Positions 42,542-53,955 of a stretch of DNA of 64,000 nt are shown here, piece after piece (within the stretch, counting starts at the first letter, position 1; each line of letters begins with the position of its first letter). This DNA comes from Callaeas wilsoni (taxonomy: Eukaryota; Chordata; Aves; Passeriformes; Callaeidae): contig VWPU01017524.1 of NCBI GenBank assembly GCA_013398955.1, positions 62,001-126,000 of the forward strand, read 5' to 3'. The position numbers and the translations under genes are program-made. The notes beneath the pieces are model-generated. The model was not told where the DNA came from, did no database searches, and saw only the letters and a program-made list of their open reading frames with translations.

Positions 42542-42897
42542 TGGTTTAATCCAAGCCAGCAATCAAGCCCCATAAAACCACTTGCCCACTTCTCCACCAG
42601 CAGCGCCAGGGAGAAAATTGGAAGAAATTAGAAAACCCATGAGGTGAGAAAAAGACAGGTTAATAAGGAAAACAAAAGCCATGCACACATGCAAAGCAAA
42701 TCCAGGAATTAATTCACTGCTTCCCATGGGCAGCCAGGTGTTCAGCCATCTCCGGGACAGCAGGACCCCATTACATGTAGTGGTTACTTGGGAAGACAAA
42801 CACCGCCACTCCAAACGTCCAGCCCCTTCTTTCTTCTTCCTCCAAGTTAGATACCGAGCATGATTGTCACATGGTCTGGAGTATCTCTTTGATCAGT
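42542..42897 (+). mobile_element. LTR, 5' part (interrupted by a nested LTR)
   Basis: This is the first part of a plus-oriented endogenous-retrovirus LTR. It begins TGGTTTAATCC, a start I know from a common avian LTR family (recalled as ERV3/ERVL-like). It runs to the ATGATTGTCACATGG and TCTTTGATCAGT words that precede the middle of that family. It stops at 42897 and resumes at 43454 after a second LTR. Together the two parts make about 594 bases, an ordinary length for the family. No internal gag or pol follows, so it is probably a solo LTR. The exact 5' boundary is uncertain by a few bases. Confidence 0.75.
42893..42897. repeat. Target-site duplication, left copy (TCAGT)
   Basis: TCAGT flanks the left end of the nested LTR. 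The right flank, 43454-43458, reads TAAGT, four of five bases identical. A 5-bp duplication fits integration by an ERV3/ERVL-type or class-I integrase. Confidence 0.6.
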
Positions 42898-43453
42898 TGT
42901 ATTGCGTCTGACTGAAACAGAGTTCATTTCCCCCTAGCAGCCCTCACAGTGCTGTGCTTTCGTGTTGGGAGCTAGAAAGATGTTGATAACACACCAGTGT
43001 TTTGGCTACTGCTGAGCAATGCTGTCTCTCTAATGTTCCCCATCCCCATCAAGGGGCTGGGACTGGGCAAGATCCTGGGAGGGGACACAACTAGGCCAGC
43101 TGACCCAAATAAACCAAAGTGATATTCCATAGATATAAAAGCTAAGGGAAGAAGGATGGATTGGGGGGACATTGATTATTCTACAATGTTTGCCTTCCAG
43201 AGCAACTGCTACAGGTGCTGAAGCCCTGGAAGTCTGTGAACGTCACTCACTGATGGGAAGCAGAGATTAACTTTCTGCCTTTGCTTACTGGTGCACAGAC
43301 TTTCACTTTTCTTTTTTTTGCTTTAGATAATTGCCTTACCTCAACCTAAGAGTTGTTTACCATCTTATTTTTCTCTCCACTGTCCCACTGGGAAGGGGAG
43401 TGATAGAGCGGCATGGTGGGCACCTGGAGCCCAGCCAAAGTCAAACCACTACA
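42898..43453 (-). mobile_element. Complete solo LTR inserted in another LTR
   Basis: A 556-base LTR reads on the minus strand from TGTAGTGGTTTGAC at 43453 to GACGCAATACA at 42898, with canonical TG...CA ends. It shares long ordered similarity with the interrupted LTR around it, in inverted orientation. For example, GTGTCCCCTCCCAG here corresponds to GTGTCTCCTCCCAG at about 43480. It also shares AGGTTGAGGTAAGGCAATT (minus strand, about 43330-43348) with the LTR at 57723. It interrupts the surrounding LTR at a point where its own sequence aligns straight across the junction, so insertion rather than rearrangement is the simplest reading. No retroviral genes remain. Confidence 0.85.
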
Positions 43454-43691
43454 TAAGTTTAGGTCATCTGTCCTGGCTGTGTCTCCTCCCAGCTTTCAAT
43501 GCACCCCCAACTTCCTCACCAGCATGGTAAGCATATGAAAAGCAGAAAATACCTTGACTCTCTGTAAGCCCTGCTCACCAAAACCAAAAAATCTCTATGT
43601 TATCAACCTTGTGTTCAGCACAAATCCAAAGCATAGTCCTGTACTAGCCACTGCGAGAAAACTTAACTCTCCTTCCATCAAAACCACCACA
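43454..43691 (+). mobile_element. LTR, 3' part (continuation of the 42542 LTR)
   Basis: This part resumes the interrupted plus-strand LTR with TAAGT (right copy of the target-site duplication), then GGTCATCTGTCCTGGCTGTG. It ends at 43691 in an ACCACCACA typical of the CA terminus. Words such as CAGCACAAATCCAAA and CTTAACTCT are those I associate with the 3' half of this avian LTR family. The 66-codon frame within it is accidental. Confidence 0.75.
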
Positions 43692-45589
43692 CCCTGGTTG
43701 AATTTGAAAAACAGATTTCTAAGGTATTTAATATTGGAAGTTACTATTTCTTAGGAGCGCAGTTGATTTCACTATATTCTCTGATGGGGAAACCTCAGCA
43801 TTAATACACTGAAAGGAAGTCCCATTCTGTGGAGAGTGGAGTTTGTGAGTTTTTGCCCAATGATTGGTACTTTCTGCCATCCCATCCAACAACTCCCCAA
43901 TCTTCTTTATAGGTCTGAACTCATCTTTTTATTCCTTCTTTGGAAATTATTAATTTGCTGGGATGTTCAGCATTTTCAGGCCATCAGCACATCTTCCACC
44001 AAGCATCCATATGACCCCAAGTGCAACTTCTAGTCACTATTTGAACTGGACATCCGTCTGCTTGTGATCCTCTTCTGTAGTGGAGCTGTTTTCATAAAAC
44101 TGACTTTTCATGCTTTTAGGAATGAGGCACAGACTGAGGGGAAGGTGGGACAGGAAAAAGGCAGTAATTTCTGGATCCAAATGAACTGGAAAAAGTGAAT
44201 CAGAGATTTAAAGAATCTTTTGGTTTGGTTTCTTTTGTTAAGTTTTGCTACTGATATATTTCTTTAAGTGTGGGAGCGAAATGTAAAAAATTTTTGCCAG
44301 CAAATTTCCTAATGGGTGCCCAGGAGGAAGATCTGAACTTCCCAGCTTTATATGATATGATTCTGCATGGTCTAAGATGGTGAAAATGAAAATTTAAGGG
44401 CAAACCTACACCTGAAAAGCCAAAATCATTGGTTTTCCTTACAGAAGGCTCCCTGGAGAACATAATACAGGGAATTATGGGCAGTTTACCAGTAGCTATG
44501 AAATGTATCTCTCTGACATTTAAATTAAAAACAAAAAGTCAATGGTTTTCCCTCAAAATAAAATACAGTAATTTAATAAATAATGCCTAACAAAAACCAA
44601 CTAAACACAAAAAGATGGCCTTCTTGAAGACCAAAGAGGGGAAGGTCAGGGAAGCTTGCTGGTTTGAATGGTTGGTTGTCTGTTTCCTGATGGCAAACAG
44701 TACTCTAAGCAATGGCTATTTAGTCCCCAGAAAAACATATCAGATAATCTATATTCCAACTTGTCCTCAATTCTGAAGCCAGAGTTTACAAATTTATTTT
44801 TTCTCTTTGAGAAATAACAAAGTATTTAGAATGGAAATGCACTTTCTTAATCCCTTTACATACCAAAACACTTAAACTTCCAGACTTACAGGTATTGAGT
44901 AATTTCCTGGAAACCATGCAATTTGATTTGCTTGGCACTGTGCAAATTAGAGAAACTTTTAAGGAGCCTATATGCTCATGTGTAACACTACATTTCAGAT
45001 GGTTACCAAGTACAGCAAGGTGCCACAATTCAGTGGCAACTTTTCTGTTAGTGACCAAACAGCATCACCAGACATGGTGCATCCAAAGCAGTGGATGAGT
45101 GTGAACAGAGCAAGAGTATGCAGTGTTATTGTCTGCTTTGGGTTCCCTCTTCAACCTCTCTTTGGTCACCAAGATTTTGTATTCACACTGTACAAAGTAC
45201 TTCCAGTTAGATACTTGAATTGTTTAGTCCTATTATTTGAAGAAGCCTTGAGAAATTCTCTGAAGTAAGGTGAAGCTGAATCACCTTACGTGAGAGAAAT
45301 TTTCAGGAGGGTTTGTACGTAGAATGCTTTCATTTTAATTACTCCTCAGTGTTTTTTTATTAAGATGTTTCTGTAGCAATCTAGAAATGAGACGTGTAAG
45401 GGAAATTCTCACCAGTACACTGTGAATGGTTTCATAAATTAATATTTGTTTAGCTATGAAAATGAGATAGAATGGAAGTAAGAAAGAATGAAAATAATTT
45501 TCAACAAATTAGAGTCATAAAACTGTTTATATATTATTAGTTACACCATTAAAAGCATTGAGACGACAGCAACATATTGCTTCTATCAG
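43692..45589. other. Unannotated sequence
   Basis: No gene or recognisable element. A small perfect inverted repeat, GTAAGGTGA and TCACCTTAC, lies at 45265-45289. Overlapping frames near 44.8-45.3 kb on both strands have no family resemblance. Confidence 0.55.
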
Positions 45590-45770
45590 GTGCATACAAA
45601 ATCATAATTTAGATTCAAGAGATCTTTGTGGGTCAACTGGTGCAACCTCCTTCTCAAATGACAGCCAGCTTAGATCAGGTTGCTCAGGGACTTGTCCAAT
45701 CATGTTTTGATTAGTGCAAAGGATGGATATTCACTAACATATCTGGACAGCCTTATGTCTAGATTAGCAC
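45590..45770 (-). mobile_element. Old CR1 LINE 3'-end fragment
   Basis: The plus strand holds a diverged version of the reverse complement of a CR1 3' region. The words CAGGTTGCTCAGGG, CTTGTCCA, GTTTTGA and AAGGATGG follow in the order seen in CR1 tails. Heavy substitution indicates an old insertion. The boundaries are approximate, and a further patch at about 45895-45935 (CAGGCCTCAGGAGATCATCTAA) may belong to the same or another decayed copy. Confidence 0.65.
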
Positions 45771-46783
45771 TTCATTTTGCATTCAGGAGTGTGCTTTTGG
45801 AACATAACAGTTAATAATCACAAATCTCTTTGCTCAGGTTTGTTTCATGAAGTGGTCTTGGAGGCACAGACTAGGTTACTGTTCCCTGGAAATGAAATGG
45901 AAAACAGGCCTCAGGAGATCATCTAACCCACTCCCATTACTAACATTGTCAATACACAAGTACAATCTAGAGGTAGTCGAGATTGCTGGTGTTAACTAGA
46001 GCCCTCAGAACACACCTCGTGTGCACCTTGGATCCCCAGGAGTTTGACATTATAGATTCTTCCCTGTGGTCCACTTTACTACTTCTAACAATATAGACTA
46101 ATTCCTGTAGTAAACTTGTGAGGAAAAAGGTATGGTGGGTCAAGTTCCACTACCCAGTTTGATTCTTCAGTTGTTCTGAATCCTGGATTCATAGTTACAC
46201 TGATAAATCTGTGTCTTTTTAAAGCAATTAAGTATTATGCCATTGATTTTCTTAGCTAGAAATTAAGATATATGCAAAATTATGTAACAAGTCATGTACA
46301 GTATAGGAATTTTATTATCCAGGTTCCTTTATCTCCACATTTATCCTTTCTATGCAATGGTACAAAACACATTTAAGTGTTTGAGTTTTCTCATACACTT
46401 AAAGAAAAATAATTTCATTTACATGCCTAGTATTACATCTGTTGGTATTTTCTGGTTCATTTTGGGCTTTTTTAAAATTTTCATTATGCTAATATGATCA
46501 AAATGAAGAGAAGTAATTCTTTTTGGAGAGAGTGTTTCTGTTGTCTCCAAAATCCTAGAAATCGCAACACTGGTTGCTCCATGATATTTTTATCTTCCAG
46601 ATTGTAATGGATATGAATAGCCATTATTGAAGGAAGCAATGCCATCACTACTAGACTGAATCATGACGGTCTTTTTTTCAGAGGTTCGAACCTTTTTGGA
46701 CAGGGATGAGATGCTTTCAGGCAGAAGGACATGCCAGACTATGCTACTGAGAGTCAAGGGAGTCTCCCTTAGATGTCTTAAGT
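45771..46783. other. Unannotated sequence between CR1 copies
   Basis: Apart from the possible CR1 debris at 45.9 kb nothing is recognisable. The 3' end of the younger CR1 abuts this stretch at 46784. Confidence 0.55.
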
Positions 46784-46789
46784 CATAGA

Positions 46790-47495
46790 ATCACAGAATG
46801 GTTTGAGATGGAAGGGGACCTTGAAGACCATCTCATTCCAACACCCCTGCCATGGGCAAGACACTTTCAACTGGACCAGGTTGATCAGAGCTCCATCAAA
46901 CTTGGTCTTGAACACCTCCAAGGATGGGGCATCCACAACTTCTCTGGGCAACCTGTGCCAGTGCCTCACCACCTTCACAGTAAAGAATTTCTTCTTAATA
47001 CCTAATATAAACCCACTTCTTTCAATCTGAACCCATTCCCCCTTGTCCTGTCTTGCCCCATCCTTCCTGTAAGTTCCCTTCAGATACCGGAGGGCTGCAA
47101 TTAGGTCAGCCTGAAGCCTTCTCTTTTCCAGGCTGAACAATCCCAATTCTCTCAGTGTTCTCTCATAGCATTCTCTCATAGCAGAGGTTCTCCATCCCTC
47201 TGATCAACTTGGTGGCCTCCTCTGGACTTGCTCCAACAGCTCCCAGAGCTGGAGGCAGCTCTGCAGGTGGAGTCTCACCAGACTGGGGCACAGGATCTGA
47301 ATCCCCTCCTTCCAAAGCTGCCCACAGCTTTGGATGCAGCCCAGGACACGTTTGGCTTTCTGGGCTGGGAGTGCCCATGGCTGGCTCATGTCCAGCCTCT
47401 CACCCAGCAGCACCCCCAAGTCCTTCTGGGCAGGGCAGCTCTCGATCTGTTCATCCCCCAGCCTGTACTGAGGGTTGCTTTGTCTCTGGTAACTC
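46790..47495 (-). pseudogene. CR1 ORF2 C-terminal remnant
   Basis: This is the C-terminal end of the CR1 ORF2 polyprotein, downstream of the reverse-transcriptase core. Starting from 47495 the minus strand shows residues resembling the CR1 run [10 protein letters not shown]..., then [14 protein letters not shown], then [13 protein letters not shown] and LLEQVQRR. A shift follows, then [10 protein letters not shown] second shift leads into RELGLFSLEKRRLQADLIAAL and, at the end, VRHWHRLPREVVDAPSLEVF. The second shift coincides with a perfect 13-bp tandem duplication at 47158-47183. The last 130 codons (46778-47179) are open. It encodes no enzyme and is not a host gene. Confidence 0.85.
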
Positions 47496-47499
47496 TGTT

Positions 47500-47810
47500 A
47501 CCAGGCTGAGCAGGATGTCCACCTGGTCACATCTGATGCAGTGGCCATCACTGCTACAATACACTGAAAGGCTTAGGCACTCTCTCCTTCTGGAAGCCTG
47601 GATGGCCAAACAGTGTTTGCATGTTTTTCATGAGATCTTGGGAGCTCTGTCTGGCTCACCTAAGGTTTTTTGTAAGTTTGGAGGACTTGGTCCCATCTGG
47701 TGGAGACCATAATTGGCCCTCTCAGGTGTAATGACCAGCAACTGATCTGAGTGCCTATGCTGCAGCACCTTAGTGCCCTTCACACTACCTGCCTGTACAA
47801 TCTGCCCCAC
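47500..47810 (-). pseudogene. CR1 ORF1-like N-terminal remnant
   Basis: The minus strand encodes [17 protein letters not shown] at about 47495-47550. This resembles the cysteine-pair plus leucine-heptad segment near the start of avian CR1 ORF1 proteins as I remember them. Upstream frames (47628-47810) contain MGPSPPNLQ and a stop. ORF1 of avian CR1 normally continues into an esterase-like domain; here it breaks off near 47500 and runs directly into ORF2 3' sequence. Family assignment rests on memory of short motifs and is less certain than that of ORF2. Confidence 0.5.
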
Positions 47811-47960
47811 AAACTGTCACACCATGTCCTTTTACACATCACACCCTGCCCTGTTCTCTGTGCTTCTGGTCACTCATACTCCCTGGAGCCATTTAAATTT
47901 GCCGCTCTGCTCCTGGCAATGTTCTCTCCATGCCTGATTGGTTTGTAAGGGATCTGGGAC

Positions 47961-50900
47961 CTGATGGGGCTCGGCACTGAGTCTATGGAAAGACTGTACA
48001 TGGTCTCACAGCCTGAAGGCTACTAAAAAACATATGTGTCATGAAAAGTAAATTAGAAGGAAAAAAAATACTGTACAAAATTATGTGGCCCATCTCATTC
48101 CTGTATTGTGTTGTGTGGAGATTCTTTTGAAACTGCATTGCAAAGGGCTGCTTGGATCAATGGGTGTATTTGCTTCAGCTCTTCCTAGATGCCGCCTTAA
48201 ATACAGGCAAAATTAGTGGCAAAATCCATCCTTTCGATAATATCTGACTTTGGTAAAAATGTGATCATGATAGATAATAATGAAGAGCCAACCAACATCA
48301 GTTTGAGCCTGAAAGTCTAAGTTCTGTACAAGATGGAAAGATCAAGTGACTCACCTTCAGTAGAGCTACATGTTTTTAAGAGCAGACATAAGACTATGTG
48401 CCACATAGTATTGAATCAGTAAAACAAAGGGGGCATAAGGCAGCAGGAAAGATAAAATAGAAAAGAAGAAATAAACTAAACTAAAAATAAGATGGTGGTG
48501 ACACTAGTAATAATTAATGTGAAGAGACAAAGTGGATAACAGGACAATGACAGTTAAAATAGAAGTAAAAAATAGACACATTTTCTTTTCAACAGAAAAA
48601 TGCAAGTCCTTTTAATGTTAAAGGAAGATACAAAATGAGAGAAAATACTTCTTGAGAAAGCAGGGCAATTTCAGTATTAATATAATTTATAAAACTGCTA
48701 GTCAAAGGAAAGTAGGAAACCCTATATATATGAAGAGTGGCCCTGTAAAAGAGCCAAATCCTTGATAATGGTGGAAAATTATAACTAGGATTTTAAGGGT
48801 TTGGGGGCAGGTATTCTGGACTGAAGAGGCAAGTTCTGAGAGGTTCCCTTTTCCAAATAGCATTAATTTTCCTGGGTTCAGCTTTAGCCAGCTGCTTTTC
48901 ATCCAGGTGCTGATTTTGGCTAGAGCATTGGGAGAATAAATGCTATATCCCGTAAAGCATGAAGTAGAATATTTGCATACTCTTTTATATTTCCCAGAGA
49001 ATTCAAAATATATGGTGGAATATAATGACAGTATCATGCCAATCAACACACTAAGTGTCAGAAAAATCTGCAGCATCACTGACTTTCTTTGTCAAGAGAA
49101 GAACTCTTAACATTATGATCCAGTTGGTTCTTTGTTTGTCTGAATTATTTAGAAATGTCGTTTTGTATCTAAATACCAACAGTAATGAACCTCACTAGAC
49201 TTCCTGATCATCAGATCTAGATTGCAGTTTTCCCAAAGAGCCTATCAAAAATTAAATATTACCTGAGGATTAGCATCTGACACCCCAGAAAAAGGGTCAG
49301 TCATTAAAATACATTTTCAGGAGAAATGCTGTGCAGAAGTTTATAGCTCAGCCAGTTCTCTGTTCCTCACTTCTGCATTCTCTATGGAATTATATTATTT
49401 TCTAAAATATATACAAAATCTCTTATAAAGAGTTAATTATCTGATTCTCGGTGAATACATGTTTGAGCTTAAGACTGTCACTGCTTCCATGAGACAATGT
49501 GTTTTCCCATAGGAAAAGTTGCTGATATAGTTGTTTACAAGACTTTTTCCTGGGGAATGCATCTGTGCTACAAAGTAGAAATAACTGACTCCGAATCTTT
49601 TAATGAATACCCATTTGTGCTGTAACAGATCCATTTTAAGAACCTAAGTCTACCAAGACAACAGAGTAGCAGGCAAAACTGGTACATTCCTGTTGAAAAT
49701 TGAGACAGTGGTAGATCAGTCTGGACATGCACTTATCCTATAATGCTAGAGTTTTAGCTAAGAAAAATAAAACTTTCCATGAGAGGTGTCACCAGGATTT
49801 TGGGGGGGGTTTTTTTGGTTTTTTTTCGGGTTGTTGTTGTTTTAAGGTCTATCTGTCTTTATTCTGCTAAGGGTACCGGCGTTCTATGACTGTGTTTCCA
49901 CACTTTCCTACAATATTTCCACTTTATTTATAAAGCAGATTTTCTTAGAATCAAAAAGTTCCCTAAAAATAACACAGTACATGCTAAAAATCTTTTCTCA
50001 TCATCCACAAGTTTGAAGGTAATGATGGTAAAGGAACAAAATTTCTGTAGATCTTCTAGTGAAGTTCTGTGTCATGTGTACTCTTAATAAAATATCTTGT
50101 CAATCTTTGTTACAAACTCCAGTGTTCAAAAACAGTTTTATTCTGAACTGCAGAGGGATTATTCATTTGAAATTGAAAAGTCAGTCTGCAGATTCTAAAG
50201 TAAATCATTTTCCTTGCTAAGAACAGGGTAAATTGGGTAAGCAAGTAATAGAGTAGTCATGATGCAATAAGAACTCCAAAGAAGGGAGACTAGATGTCAG
50301 CAGAAAGATTCTCTGCTCACAATCGAATGTTACAGAAGTAATATTTTGGAGAAGATATGTAGAATTCTCACATATGCTTATTATCCCAATATCCTTTATG
50401 TGGTAATCTCCAGACACTGCTGCTGCATGGAAAGGAAATTATTAATAAAATGCCCTGGACTTCCTTAGCTAGGACTTATTCGAAAATCTAAGTCAATAAT
50501 ACTCTTTAAAGATATTAATTATTAGCTAGGGACAACATATAGTACTAGATTCCTACTGAGAAGCATATACTATAATTTTGGGCACAAAATTCACTAAAAG
50601 CTTCTGAGTGCTGTACGGCCGAAATGAGTAACAGTAACATTACCACTAATGGTCATGAATTCAGCCCTAGAATTTTCTAAAATAATTTTTTTCAGCAAAT
50701 GAAAGAAAGATTTTGCAAGTTTATCCATTCACTCATAAAATTATCTTACATAAAATTTCTCGCATGTCCCCTATAGTGAATCCAGCTGACTCATTTATTC
50801 ATTTTTCACTACTAGTGATCTATTTACATGTCTATATAGCCTCATCTTCCAGTAGCCATTCCTTAACAATATCTACACATTTCCTGCTGTGGAGAAGTCA

Positions 50901-53900
50901 AATAAATCAGATAAATAAGAGTATAAAATGTACAGGAAAACAGTGCAAAAACCCCATGAGTATTAAATCATATTTCTAAAGGTACGAAAGTAGCAAGGTG
51001 AGGAGCTTAACCTATAAAAGTGAAACAATATCTGGCTAATGAGTCAAAATCAAACATATTAAAGAGAAATTGTGGCATAAAGACTACCAAAGGACTTAAC
51101 ACAGATTTTGAAAAATAATTATAATAAATCCCTTTCTCTATGGCTGAACAATGGATTGGTAAAAGCAGTTCTGAGAGATGTCACCAACAGAGGATTCAGG
51201 ACAGATCAGTAACAGCTATGTATAAAACATTGGGGTTTTAGCATCTTTCCACCTTGCCTTAAAGATGCTGCCTTAGGGGACAACTGAATTGATTTCTTGC
51301 TTTAAGAATATTGTGACAAGTTCCTGAAAGGTTTATCATGAGAAACATGTTCTTTTCAGTGAAGATAAAATGCTGAGATGATAACATGGAGGGGGGAGGG
51401 AAATGAAGGCATTTCTTTAGGTGAGAAAAAACAGTGGTATCCAATTTTTTACAGCAGAGGTGGATAAAGAAGACCCAGGAAATTTAGTGGTAAAAGTTGC
51501 AAATTCAGAGAGAATTTTTTAATAATGCCAGAACTGCAATATATGAAGTGAGTTGCCAAGTTGTATCATCACAGCACATATTATAAATAAATGCAAGAGA
51601 CATCTTGACATTTTTATAAGGGAGGACACTGAAGGGTGCAGTGACAATGCAGTAAACAGGCTTTTTGAGACAAGCAGTTTCTTCCTGTCCAGGAGACATG
51701 TACATCCTTTAGCATTCATTTTAACTACATTTCAGAGGCATTACTACCTTCACTTCTCACAGTCTGTTAAAGCTAGCTGAATTTTGTTTCATTGTGTTAC
51801 TTATATACTGTGTCTCTGAGTGTAATTCTTAATATCTACATAAAAGCATTACCAACCACTGCTGAGGGCCAAAATTTTAGCTCCCCTTAAAGAAAATAAG
51901 TCTTAAATTATGCCCCTGGAAGATGCTTCTATACTCTTGTACTAAAACCCTTGATAAACTGTCACGTTTTAAAAGATGCATATTTTTATTTATTTTTGTT
52001 TGTTTGTTTGTTTGTGCAAACATGTTTTCAATAGATGCTGCTGACAACTACTTTCTGGTGGGTCAGAAACTTCTGATGAAAAATGCTGCTCCTGCAGTCT
52101 CTTCCGTTTTATAATAGAAAAAGGGGAGTTTGCAGTAGGTTTTTCAAATGCTGATTTCAATGTGATTTGGGGATATTCATAAGTCCTTTAAGACCTCAGA
52201 ATTTTCCATATCAGCATGCAATGTTTTCAGATAAAGGGACATATTTTCTCTGTCTTTGCAGATCATGACAGAAATGTGTTTCAAAACACATTCAGTATTT
52301 AAAATCAGAAAATTCTGGGTTTTAACAATCTTACTGCAACTACCATCAGAAGGGCTTCTGATAGGTCAGGTAGTCTTAAGATTTTTTGCAAATTTAATTT
52401 GTTACCTCTGCTTTTACCAGGCTGTACTTATAAAAATACATATAGAAGAACTAACTAAATTCCTACTTCTAAGGATTTCCGAAAATAATGTAAGCATTTG
52501 GAAATAAATTGTTCCTTCTAAGTAATGTATATAACTAACTAGAATATGTAAAGCTCCCTGCTTTTGTGGAAGGTTTTATCTATTAACATCTAATTATAGG
52601 AGGTTAAAGAACTCAATGCCAATCCCTTCTAGAAGGTATTTTCTTCTTTCCTTTGTGATAGAATTACTTACATCCATTGACATAATTTTTGAGTAATAGA
52701 CAAGGATGTGGTTGGTCATATTACTAACGGAAGATTTCTAAAGGACTCCAGTGATGATATTATAGGAACATCAATGTCTCTAACATAGTCTAATGAAAAA
52801 TATCCCTCTTCTCTCCTAAAATTGTGAGCAAGTATAATAAAAATCACTATTCATGTCATATTACCAACTTCGTGTTCTCCTTATTAGGACCTTGTGTAAA
52901 TCATGAGGAAAGATGACAGATTTCACACGTTAGTCATGGCAAAATGGTAAATTTCACAATTAGTCATAGGCTATTAGAAAATGATCTAGAAATCTAGTTA
53001 GTCATTTTTATCATTAAGCAGTTCCTTAATATTGTCTTCATAGCACACTTGAATGTAAGCACGGCATTTCACCTTATAACCAACTCTTGAATTTCTAGTT
53101 TCAATATCAAACACAAAGTAAATCTTTTTCAAACACCTCAGATATATATTTCTGAAAACAAATTTTTTTGCTATATACATGTCAGTTTGCAACGGTGCGA
53201 GGAGTCGGATTACTGTATTAAAATGTGGATATTTCCCTCTTGCAACAAAATATATAATATCAAATTTATATACTTTCTGCAGTTTTGTTGCTTAACTTTA
53301 AAAACTCCTGAATTTTGCACTTAGGTATCAAACTGGCTTTGAAGTGTCCCCAGAAATTTTTATTTATTTAATGGGTCTACAGAAACAATGTTTTCCTACG
53401 GTTTGTGTTACTAGATCATTTACTGTCCGGTCTTTAACTTAGAAGAATGAAAATCTACTGACCTTCAGCATCTTTTCCTAATGCATGGACTATGTAAATG
53501 GCATACACTGAAAGCTGTAAGAAGATCTTCAGCCTCCTTCTTTACCTTGGATCATGATGATCATTTTTTCAGCTCATCCTTCATGACAGTTTGGGTCAAT
53601 GCCATCCATTTATGACAACCTTGGTTAGTATCATTATGTGTATTTACACATAATTTTAAGAAACATAATGCAATTTTGGTTGGTTCATTTTTCAGACACT
53701 GAAGACCTATGGGGACTCGAAGAGTAATCAGACTTTTTAATTCCAGCTGCACAGATCTTCATAGGTTGATATAAAGAGGAGAGTAAAGCAAGCATGGGTT
53801 ATTTAGATTAACCTACTGTGAAAATCTAAGACTACTCATTATCAAGGATTTTTTTTCTAGTATGCTTCTAAATATTTACAGCAGCCACACACTGTCATGT

Positions 53901-53955
53901 GCTGCTGTATTTCCCAAGTGTTTCTCTTATTTTTGAAATTACCCTTAGCTCAGTT
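47961..53955. other. Unannotated AT-rich sequence
   Basis: No gene found. The 125-codon minus-strand frame at 48702-49079 shows no recognisable domain. A G/T-rich run lies at 49800-49842. Three CpGs within 15 bases occur at 53193-53207 without an obvious explanation. Confidence 0.55.
51996..52014. repeat. (TTTG)n microsatellite
   Basis: About four to five perfect copies of TTTG following a T/A-rich run. Short simple repeat. Confidence 0.85.

Larger units (their letters stand above)
46784..47960 (-). mobile_element. CR1 LINE, internally deleted copy
   Basis: CR1 is the main non-LTR retrotransposon of birds. This copy reads on the minus strand. Its 3' end is the tandem octamer tail seen as CATAGAATCACAGAATGG at about 46784, with the end of ORF2 next to it and an ORF1-like segment upstream. 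Both pieces lie in the same orientation and order as in a full element (recalled as about 4.5 kb), but most of ORF1 and the endonuclease and reverse-transcriptase parts of ORF2 are missing. The copy is about 1.2 kb and visibly GC-richer than its surroundings. The right (5') boundary near 47960 is an estimate, and no target-site duplication was identified. Confidence 0.7.

Noticed and set aside
47209..47712. Plus-strand frame of 167 codons
   Set aside because: It is antisense to the CR1 copy; the coding signal is on the minus strand.
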